A DNA stretch of 64,000 bases. Origin: Sodiomyces alkalinus F11. Lineage: Eukaryota > Ascomycota > Sordariomycetes > Glomerellales > Plectosphaerellaceae. The notes under the pieces are model-generated. The model saw only the letters and a list, made by a program, of their open reading frames with translations, searched no databases and was not told the origin of the DNA. The DNA is taken from NCBI RefSeq assembly GCF_003711515.1, contig NW_021167084.1, positions 1,591,932 to 1,655,931 of the forward strand, written 5' to 3'. How positions within the stretch are numbered: position 1 is the first letter of the stretch; each line of letters begins with the position of its first letter. The position numbers and the translations under genes are program-made. Shown one piece after another: positions 56,351-64,000 of the stretch.

Positions 56351-57952
56351 ATGTCTGCCCAGACCTGCCAGCTCGAGACCCCCGAGCCGTCTCCAAGCGG
56401 CTCGCCCAGATCCTCCCCTCTCCACTCCACAGAAGACAAAACCAGACACTGGGAATACCCTGCCAATGGGTTTTACCCCATCACTCCGCCGACAGAGGCG
56501 TGCGAGTCGGACGAGGAACTCTGCGGCACAGTTGCTAGCTCCATCCACCTCGAGGCCGATGCCGATGCCGAGGTAGAGTCAGAGGCCGACGCCGACGCCG
56601 ACGTCGACGCCCACACGCTCGTCGCCGTCCTCGGTGTAGGTTACGTCGGAGAGCATCTCGTCAGCAACTTCGCCAGGAAATACGGCGTCCTGGGCTTCGA
56701 CGTCTCCGAAACCCGCGTCCAGCACCTTCGCGAGGCGTTCGGCCCGGACACCAAGGCCAAGTTCACCTGCAACCCGCGGGATCTCGCAGAGGCGACGCAC
56801 TTCCTCGTCTCCGTGCCCACCCTGCTCCGCCCGGACCAGAGCATCGACTCCTCCTTCCTCCAATCCGCCATCCAGAACATCGCCACGCACGCCCGCCCGG
56901 GCGCCGTCATCGTCATCGAGTCCTCCGTCGCCGTGGGCATGACGCGGGCGCTCCTCGGGCCCCTCGCCCAAGAGCGGGGCTTCTTCGCCGGCATGTCCCC
57001 CGAGCGCGTCGACCCGGGCCGCGCCGAACCCCCCGCGAACGCCATCCCCAAGATCGTGTCCGGGCTGGACGACGTCGCGCCGGGGTCCCTGGACGCCATC
57101 ACCCGCCTGTACGAGCAGGTGTTCGACCGCGTCGTCCCCGTGTCGCGGCCCGAGGTGGCCGAGATGACCAAGCTGTACGAGAACTGCCAGCGCATGATGT
57201 GCGTCGCCTTCGCCAACGAGATGGCCGACGCCTGCGTCCCCCACGGCGTCGACCCGTACGAGGTCTGCCGCGCCGCGTCCACCAAACCTTTCGGCTACAT
57301 GCCCTTCACGCCCTCCCTCGGCGTCGGCGGCCACTGCATCCCCGTGAACCCGTACTACCTGCTCTCCAACTCGCACTTCCCCCTCCTGCAGGCCGCGACC
57401 GAGAGGATGCGCGCACGGCCTGCCGCCATCGCCCAACGCGCCATCCTGTCCTGGAGCGGAGTCGTCCCCAAGACCAAGGACGGCGACGAAACTGACCACG
57501 TCGGAGATGTACCACTTGCCACCAGTCCAGAACACCACCACCACCACCACCACCACCACAACAACAACAACAACAACGACAACACAGAAGGAGGCGTCTC
57601 CCCCCCCCTCCCCCTCTCCCACCAACCACCACCCAAACCCCGGATCCTCGTCGTCGGCATGGGCTTCAAGCGCGGCCAATCCCACCTCGCCAACTCGCCA
57701 GGCCTCGAACTAGCCAAGACCCTCCTGGCGTCCCGCAAGGTCGGGGTAGCCTGGGCCGACCCCCTCGTAAAACAAGAGGCCATCCCGCAGATCGAAAAGC
57801 TCGACGACCGGCGGCATTGGACGGCCGAAGCACTCCGCCAGCGCTTCCACAGGGTCATCGTCGCGTTCCGCCAGGAAGGGCTAGACTTTAGCGTCCTGGA
57901 AGAGCTGGCTTCCGAAGGAGGGGAAGTGCAGGTTGAGATGTGGTGCCCATGA
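56351..57952 (+). CDS. WecC/TviB/WbpA-type UDP-N-acetylhexosamine (or UDP-glucose) 6-dehydrogenase
   Basis: A single exon of 533 residues from ATG 56351. The frame is open further up but only to a TTG. Residues 1-85 are Ser/Pro- and Asp/Ala-rich. The NAD-binding fold starts with 'VAVLGVGYVGEHLV' (95-100 is GVGYVG). Later motifs are 'ESSVAVGMT' (about 190), 'MSPERVDPGR' (about 216), 'EMTKLYENCQRMM' (Lys about 274) and 'GVGGHCIPVNPYYL', with the nucleophile Cys at about 329. The C-terminal substrate-binding part has 'GMGFKRG' and 'NSPGLELAKTLL'. These enzymes oxidise the C6 alcohol of a UDP-sugar to a carboxylate with two NAD+. 'GGHCIPV' fits the UDP-GlcNAc/ManNAc group better than canonical eukaryotic UDP-glucose dehydrogenase. 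Odd: a His9-Asn6 run sits at about 395-410, between the core and the C-terminal domain. The bacterial-like type and the neighbours hint at acidic amino-sugar supply. Confidence 0.88.
   Translation: MSAQTCQLETPEPSPSGSPRSSPLHSTEDKTRHWEYPANGFYPITPPTEACESDEELCGTVASSIHLEADADAEVESEADADADVDAHTLVAVLGVGYVGEHLVSNFARKYGVLGFDVSETRVQHLREAFGPDTKAKFTCNPRDLAEATHFLVSVPTLLRPDQSIDSSFLQSAIQNIATHARPGAVIVIESSVAVGMTRALLGPLAQERGFFAGMSPERVDPGRAEPPANAIPKIVSGLDDVAPGSLDAITRLYEQVFDRVVPVSRPEVAEMTKLYENCQRMMCVAFANEMADACVPHGVDPYEVCRAASTKPFGYMPFTPSLGVGGHCIPVNPYYLLSNSHFPLLQAATERMRARPAAIAQRAILSWSGVVPKTKDGDETDHVGDVPLATSPEHHHHHHHHHNNNNNNDNTEGGVSPPLPLSHQPPPKPRILVVGMGFKRGQSHLANSPGLELAKTLLASRKVGVAWADPLVKQEAIPQIEKLDDRRHWTAEALRQRFHRVIVAFRQEGLDFSVLEELASEGGEVQVEMWCP
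57535..57577 (+). repeat. CAC/AAC trinucleotide run (His then Asn)
   Basis: A CAC/CAT run is followed by an AAC run in frame within the sugar dehydrogenase gene. It encodes nine His and six Asn in an inter-domain loop. Confidence 0.9.
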
Positions 57953-58788
57953 GCTCAGCTGTTGCCCCCCCCCCCTCTAAAAAGGCGCCGGCTAGAGTCG
58001 CCCTGAACAATTGAGCTTTCATGTTGCGAATGATTGAGGCAGACTATTGATTGGGCTATGTATGGGATCTCAACTTACTATTGCACGCCCTAGGTAAAAG
58101 TGACGGCAGGGACTCGGATGGCCATCACAGTTCTCGGGTCTGCTGGTTGATTCGTTTGTCGTCAGCTCTTTACAATTCCGTTCCATTTCTCCCGGAAATT
58201 TGGCGAATATGATTTTGATGTTTCTGGTGCAGTAGGGGTAAATAAAAAGAGAAACAAAAGCGTCGCATCTTCACTGACCAGATCCCCGTTCTCTCACTCG
58301 TGCAAGCCCCCTGCCACTTGGGTGAAGAGCTGGACGATATCAAGTATCAAATAGAGATACAAGCACAGGGAGAGAGTGTGTTGTCAGGGGCTGCGTGTTG
58401 GTAGAACCGTACGCATGTTGTTTCCACTCCTTCATCAGAGCCCCCAACCCAAAAATCCATATCTCACAGCGCCTATGCTGTGGTTTGAGAAGCCTTCGAA
58501 GGAAAAGAGGGGGGGGGGGATAAAAAGCAATATATTGAAAAGCAGCTCATTGGTACGCAGAGGGTATACGCCAAGATGGTGGCTTGGAATCGTACAAACA
58601 AGAAACAACAATTACGACAGCGTACATAGCTGACAGGACAACTTTGATACAATGGACCGGACCATTCAAGCTTCTCGGCCTACTCCCACCATCATGGCCA
58701 TTACGGCCCCCTCCTCGAAATGCCTCTGGTCCGTGAAAAGGGCGAGATGGAAAAGCACAACCAAAACGACGGTAAACCCGCCATCCTC
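57953..58788. other. Convergent spacer, dehydrogenase and MVP1 3' ends
   Basis: 836 bp of 3' flanks. It includes C and G homopolymers at 57966-57975 and 58510-58518 and no recognisable gene. Confidence 0.6.
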
Positions 58789-61602
58789 CTAGTCGCCTAG
58801 GGGCATGCCATCCAGCTCGTCCAGCAAGCGGCGCCAGTTGTCCGCCAGCATCTCCGAGTACTTGACTCGTTCCTGGGCCCAATCCTGGTTCCAGCGGGAG
58901 ACGTGGTACTGGCTCGACTGGAAGTAGAGCAGCTCGTCGCGGATGCACTCCTTGACGAAAACGGACCTGTTGTGCTGGCTCACGATGGATTCCTTGTCCT
59001 GCACGGAGTGGCGGAGTGGGTTAGCAGATGGGTCATTTCCAAAGAAAAAAAGAAGAAAAAGAAGAAAAAAAAAGAAAGAAAAGAAAGAAAAAATAAAGGA
59101 AAAAAAAAAAGAGGGGGGGGGGGTTATGAATGGAAAAGGGAAAAGGAGGAGGAGTCCGTACCTTGATGATGGCTTCGACGACCTTCTCAACCTCGCCCGG
59201 CTTCACCATACCCTCGGGCTTGTTGCGCAAGTTGGCCAGCTTCGTCTCGTTGGTCTGTATCCTCCGCTCCAGGTAGGGAATGTTGTCCTTGTCGAGCCGG
59301 TCTCTTCTCTCGAACATGTCCCGGATGCTCACGAGGGTGTCACGCTGGCGCTTGAGGTCCTCCAGCACACCCGCATCCCACGCCTTGCTCTCGTCTTCCA
59401 ACAGGCTCTGGCAAGTCCGCAGATGCTTGCTCGTCGCCGTGAGGCCATCGTTGAGCAGGGGCACGTCGTTGGTGTCGGTGGCGTACGTGTCGTTGCTGGC
59501 TTCCGTGAGGGACTGCAGGGAGAGCGCGATGCGGGCATGGTCTGCGGCGACGCCTTCGGTACGCTTGACGAGACGGTCCATGATGGTGCAGACGTTGATG
59601 TAAAGTTCAGACGAACGCCGCACGCCAGCTCGGGTCCGGTTGAAAAGTTCTTCCAGTGTAGGCGGGAGAGAGTCTTCGAGGCCCGGGGGGAGGGCGCGAC
59701 CGGCGAACTCATCCTGAACGGAGATGGTGGCTTGTTTGCGCCACACGGCCAATTCCTGTCGGTTTTATCATCTCTTGTCAGTCTTGGGTTCGGAGGGAAT
59801 AGGAAACGAGCGTTGCGGGGTGTGGGCTTACGGTCGGCACGGTCAGAAACATGATGACGAGTTGTTCTTGGCCCAGAACCGGATGGCGAACAAGTGCATT
59901 GAGGAACCGTCCGAGTCCACGCCGGCGCTTCTCGATGAAAGCCCCGTCGTTCGAAAGGTGGTTGCCGTTGACTATAAGAGACGAACGGGTCAGCAAACGG
60001 ATATCATGCGCGTGGGAAACCGACGGGAACCAAAACAGAACTGTTCATCGAGGACAGTCTCACCTGCGACACGCTTCGGGGGAAGCAGGGGAAGTGCCCG
60101 GAATGGGTACCGCTTGTGTAGGCAGTCCAGCAGCCACACAAAGTCGCTATATCTCCGAATCACTTTGCTCCCTCTCCTCACGCTGGACACTTCGTAGTTG
60201 TGGTGTTGGAAGAAGAAGAGGCCCTCTTTCTCGGGCATAAGGGTGACAACGATGATTTCCTCCACAGCATGACCTGTACGGCTGACGGCGGGTCGCAGAG
60301 CCGGCACGTCCGGGGCGTTTCCTGTGGAACCTCTGTTCCCATTACCCCCGAATGGATTCGCCGCCTGCTGGCCCGGCAAAGGGTCGACGAAGCCTCCACC
60401 AGGACTGTTGCCCTCGAAATAACCCCAGTCGCCTACAGCCGGCGACGTGACTGAGGTTTCCGTGGGTGGCTGAATCGAGCCGGTGCCAGGGGTGACGGTG
60501 GGAGCGGTATAGGAGGACAAGGTTCGGCCTGCGATGGTGGTGTTCTCCGTGGCAGGAAAGTCGGTGGCACCATGACTGGTGCTGTGGATTTGTGAACTAG
60601 GGCCATTCGCCTGGGGTATCATTGGTGGGTGGTTGTGATGTTTATGGGCACCGGGTGACCCCCATGGGTCGTCGGTCTCGGGGAACTCCATGGGAGGGCG
60701 TCGGATGGTTTGGGGTTTCGACGGGGAAAGAGGCTGGTGTTGTTGATGTCGTTCGTGTTGCTGCTGCTTGGCAGGTGACGCAGGCGACGCAGGCGATTGG
60801 GGAGGTTTGGCGGCGAGCTCGGAGGTGGGAGGCATCGCCGGGGTAGCGAGTTGACCGGCGAGCTTGGGCTTGGGAAGATCTAGGTCGTTTATGGCAATTA
60901 GCTGGGTGAACCAACCTCCTTCCGCCCCCCCCCCACCGAAGATGCGGAAATTGCTGACAAGGGAAAAGCTTGGCGAAAGGAGTGGATGGCCACCTCCATC
61001 CACGTCATGCCAAATGAGCAAGAACGCGTTCTTGCTGTCTTTGGAGAGACGACGAGACGGAGGGATTAGGTTAGGGCAATGTAACATGTAACAATAGACA
61101 TACTTCTGCGGCGCTCGTCGACGCCGTCCAAGCTGACAGCCTCTCCCTCTTGGGCCAGGCCAACCAGTGCTAACACCACGTTGAACTCGGCTCGGTCGAA
61201 AGCGACGTCGGTGCGGCTGGGGCGGACGATGGACATGATGTGGTCTTGCTGATCGGCGCGGAGCTCTGCAGCTTCGAAAAGCTTGGTAACGCCGGCGGAA
61301 GCCACCTTGCCATCGGCACCATCTTCATGCACGAATCTATCGAAGGCGTCGATGTAGCTGTCGGGGGAGTCGGAAGCGGGAAGGAGGGTACGGATGAGGT
61401 CGGCAAGAGACTGTTGCTTGCGCGGGGTAGGCATGTCCCAGGGGGACCTGCTCCCGTCCCCGGAAAAGTCGTCGTCGGCGAAGAGCGAATTGGAAGCGGA
61501 CTTGCCGGCGGAGTAGGCTTCGTCGTCGAAAAGGGAGCGAGACGGAGCGGCGGGAGACGCCGAGGAAGGGGACTCCCCAGGCGATGAGCCGAAGAGGGAC
61601 AT
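58789..61602 (-). CDS. MVP1: Sorting nexin Mvp1 (PX-BAR)
   Basis: Five exons (61602-61104, 61038-60064, 59971-59832, 59755-59162, 58998-58789) encode about 805 residues. The N-terminus is Ser/Pro-rich ('MSLFGSSPGESPSS'), followed by a helical EF-like region ('LADLIRTLLPASD' to 'EAELRADQQ'-like text). The middle is low complexity. The PX domain, about residues 420-540, has 'KVIRRYSDFVWLLDCLHKRYP' and 'LPLLPPKR' for phosphatidylinositol-3-phosphate binding. About 540-805 form a long helical BAR-like region ('AVWRKQATISVQDEF', 'HNRSVFVKECIRDELLYFQS'). In yeast, Mvp1 (SNX8 type) works with retromer in endosome-to-Golgi recycling. Introns are 65, 92, 76 and 163 nt. The 'GGGHPLLSPSFSLV...GGWFTQ' piece at about 60,900-61,005 may be an extra in-frame intron (weak GTGGCC donor, CACCCAG acceptor), which would shorten the protein. 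Confidence 0.92.
59041..59115. repeat. A/G homopurine tract in the last MVP1 intron
   Basis: About 75 bases of almost only A and G on the + strand (CT/T-rich in the transcript) lie within the 163-nt intron and end in a G run. It probably adds to the intron's polypyrimidine content and explains its above-average length. Confidence 0.8.
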
Positions 61603-63576
61603 GCTGAACGTAGCTGAGAAGGTAAGATTCTTCGCCTTGGCCTCACTGTCGATGTCACAGGGCCCTTATGTTTAGGGAAAGCGATGCTCGAGGCGGCGAG
61701 CGAAAGCCAAGGTTGTCGGTGGTGTGAAGGGAATCCAATGCGATCTCGATTGCCGTTTGCCGTTTGCCGTTCGCTCGAGAGGAGAGGGGGGAGGGGAGGG
61801 GAGAGAAGAAAGAGGAGGAGGAGCAGGAGAGGGAGACGAGATGGCGCCTAGAAAACAACCGACAAACGACAGATCAACTCCGCGGCTTCCCGGAGCAGCA
61901 GGAAAGGAAAACAAATGCAATGCAATGCAATGGGTCGGAGATGCAGTAAAATGAGACTCGGTAGATGCAGAGTAGAGTTGAGATTGAGGAAGCTGAAACT
62001 GGATTGATGATGCAATTCGAGCACCACCTGAAGTTCCCCAGGAGTGGTGAAAGCCGACGCGTGGGACAACTGATGCTGAAGGCAGTACCTCGTATGTACC
62101 CCATACTGCACCACCGTACAGCGTACCCGTACTGTTAGGTAGTCTGTACGTATACCTATCCATGTGTGTGCTACGGCGGTTGTGTTGGGAAGGAGCTACC
62201 GGTGGAGCATGATCGTCAAGTGCGTCAGGCCAATCACACTTCCCAGCCACTTCTGTTTGTTCAAGGATGCTCCATATTACGAAATAATTGCTTGACGACT
62301 TGTGAGGATGGTGAAGTCTAGCTGGACTGCTGCAATGACACCAAGCAAAGAAAATCCTCCCAATATCCGCAGGTATACACACGCTGAACACAGCAGATCA
62401 GAATGGAAGAGTTATTATGATATATTGGACTAGCTGGCGAAAGATACTATTCATGTTTCGCAAGATTCGTTACAACATGACGAGGCCCATATCAAATAAA
62501 TCCCGTCGTCTCCAAATAGCGTCTCGGTATGAAGAAAGCAGCAGTCTGATATTCTCTCAAGTCAGTAACATAGTCTGATAAGCAAGAAAATCAAATCAAC
62601 GACAAAAACACGCCCTCAAAAGTCATACATCCAAGGAAGGTGTAACCGCTCATCGCACGTCTAAAGGCTCGAGGCGACGGCTTGCGTGGAAACTGCGAAT
62701 TATAGGAAATTTTAATCATGTAGGGGAGGAGGGAAGAGACGAGTATACTGAGTAAAATCAAGACTTACATTATCAAACTGGCCAGAGATATTCGCCTCTG
62801 TACGACAGAGAATGTGTCGTGGAAGAAGGACCAGGCAGGAGTAATGGTAATGTCAAGAAGAGAAAATGTTCTTCTGTCACCTTTAAATACTTTATCTCAA
62901 CTGCTTGCTCCACGGAGGATGGGAAAATTTTGGAAGTGGAGTCGGGTGAAGTTCTGCCGTCAGGTCAGTGCTAGACGGTTAAAAGGTGGTAGGTGCTTTG
63001 GACTTTCGTGACCACAGCCAGAACACGACGCCGCTGATGTATCGTTTGCAGTTTTTTTCGCTGCAGGATATCCGCACTCAAAATGCGTGATTCTGTGACG
63101 TGCAAGAAACTGCATAGTCAAAAGTACCACTCGCAAGGGCTTTCACTCGCGACGTTGCAGCGACACTGTCCAGAGTGTGTCCCCCAGGAGTCTGCGTAGA
63201 TGTTTGTCCCGAAATGATGCTTTCAGCATATTATCCTGTCTTGAAATGACAATGAAATATAAGGCAAGTGTACAGGATATAAACTCTTGGGGGGGGGGGG
63301 GAATCTGCCGCCGCAAGAGGGACACGGCCATGTGTGATGAGGTCGCATAAGTGAACAGAAAAGTGCTACATTCGCAAGGAAACATAGCTTGCTCCAAGAC
63401 GGCATGTTTTGTTGTACAGAGTATTGGGTCCTCCTCCTCCTCCTCCTCCTCCTCCTCCTCACCATATTGTACATGTCCATCCGCTCTACCTACAGCCCAG
63501 ATGGTTACAATCCTCCTACAGCTCCCTCCCTCTCCTGCCCACCACCCTGAAACCTATCAACTCGGATCCCGATGGT
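61603..63576. other. Tandem intergenic region between uL15m and MVP1
   Basis: 2.0 kb between the uL15m stop and the MVP1 start, both on the minus strand. The first 500 bases carry the MVP1 promoter side. From about 62,400 to 63,480 lie AT-richer DNA, a poly-G tract at 63289-63300 and a (CTC)n run at 63429-63460. No gene is supported. Confidence 0.5.
63429..63460. repeat. (CTC)n trinucleotide microsatellite
   Basis: About ten CTC units in the 3' flank of the uL15m gene. Confidence 0.95.
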
Positions 63577-64000
63577 TCACCACAGGGTCTCGGCAGCCTT
63601 CGCCTGCTCCGGACGTTTCTTCTTCTTGACGACCCGCTCCGAAACTGTCGGAACCTTAAAATACAAACTAGGCGACTCGCCCGGCTTGAGCAAGTGGCTC
63701 AGGTAGCCCCGATGGGCCGGGTCGCGGTAGTACTCGATGTCGCGACGGCTCGTCGGGTCCGGCAACCGGTACGGGAACCCCTTGCTGCGCATCTCGGCCA
63801 GCACGCCCGGCACGTGTTCCGCGCCCACGGGCAGTGGCTTGTCCGTGTTCTCGCTCTTGCCCTCCAGGATGCGCCGGATCGACTGCTTGGTGTAGAACCG
63901 CGTCACGATCTTGCCGCCCGCGCCCTCCACCGCCCCGATGGCCGACGTCGACGCCCGCGACACCAGGATGTCGATCGGCTGCCGCAGCTCCTCCTTGCCC
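63577..64000 (-). CDS. MRPL10: Mitochondrial large-subunit ribosomal protein uL15m (C-terminal part)
   Basis: The frame reads in from the window's right edge, starting '..KEELRQPIDILVSRAS', so the N-terminus lies outside; 141 codons including the stop are visible. 'IGAVEGAGGKIVTRFYTK' is the conserved C-terminal block of bacterial and mitochondrial L15, where the Gly-rich turn contacts 23S-type rRNA. After it comes a fungal mitochondrial extension ('PTSRRDIEYYRDPAHRGYLS', 'VPTVSERVVKKKKRPEQAK') ending at 63577. This matches the yeast Mrpl10/L15m family. The window's GTG at 63963 is inside the protein, not a start. Confidence 0.9.
   Translation of the reverse strand, partial: GKEELRQPIDILVSRASTSAIGAVEGAGGKIVTRFYTKQSIRRILEGKSENTDKPLPVGAEHVPGVLAEMRSKGFPYRLPDPTSRRDIEYYRDPAHRGYLSHLLKPGESPSLYFKVPTVSERVVKKKKRPEQAKAAETLW

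Noticed and set aside
56579..57685. 368-codon minus-strand ORF opposite the sugar dehydrogenase
   Set aside because: Antisense shadow, Gly/Asp/Val-rich from GC3 bias of the real gene.
1..64000. Secondary-metabolite (PKS/NRPS/terpene) cluster, heterokaryon-incompatibility (HET/NACHT) genes, CRISPR or prophage
   Set aside because: No signature motifs of any of these were found; prokaryotic systems are not expected in this fungal DNA.

Overview
The window is nuclear DNA of a filamentous ascomycete (Pezizomycotina, most likely Sordariomycetes). The evidence is short GT-AG introns, GC-rich codons, fungal-specific families (Chs7 chaperone, Pcl-type cyclin, DUF3716, CBM18 chitin deacetylases), and a retrotransposon with C-to-T / G-to-A decay of the kind left by repeat-induced point mutation (RIP). 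I cannot name the species. All exon models were spliced by hand from ORFs, donor and acceptor sites and family conservation.

Left part (1-14.6 kb), ordinary housekeeping genes: the 3' part of a low-complexity Arg/Asp-repeat protein (+); a four-BRCT Dpb11/Rad4/TopBP1 protein (-); the cullin-neddylation factor Dcn1 (+) with one 1.26-kb intron; mitochondrial ribosomal protein bS6m/Mrp17 (-); an Arg/Ser-rich protein with one hydrophobic segment (-); and a Pcl/Pho80-type cyclin (-).

Middle (14.6-35.6 kb): about 12.9 kb with no gene I can support, then chitin synthase export chaperone Chs7 (+). Next comes a complete but dead 5.75-kb Ty1/copia retrotransposon on the minus strand, with 193-bp LTRs and a 5-bp target duplication, followed by a DUF3716 protein (+).

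Right-centre (38-58 kb), the most interesting part: a secreted CBM18/CE4 chitin deacetylase (-), a chitin-synthase-like family 2 glycosyltransferase with non-standard motifs (-), a second chitin deacetylase with three CBM18 modules (-), and a WecC/TviB/WbpA-type nucleotide-sugar 6-dehydrogenase (+). With Chs7 this gives polymer synthesis, deacetylation and uronic-acid precursor supply within 30 kb. It suggests a locus for a modified, possibly acidic, amino-polysaccharide of the cell wall. The genes are spaced by 2.7-5.3 kb, so co-regulation is an inference.

Right end (58-64 kb): sorting nexin Mvp1 (-) and the C-terminal part of mitochondrial ribosomal protein uL15m (-), which runs off the window.

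The long intergenic stretches share recurring short words (TACTYCGTA and TACAACGTA, either strand) far more often than chance predicts.
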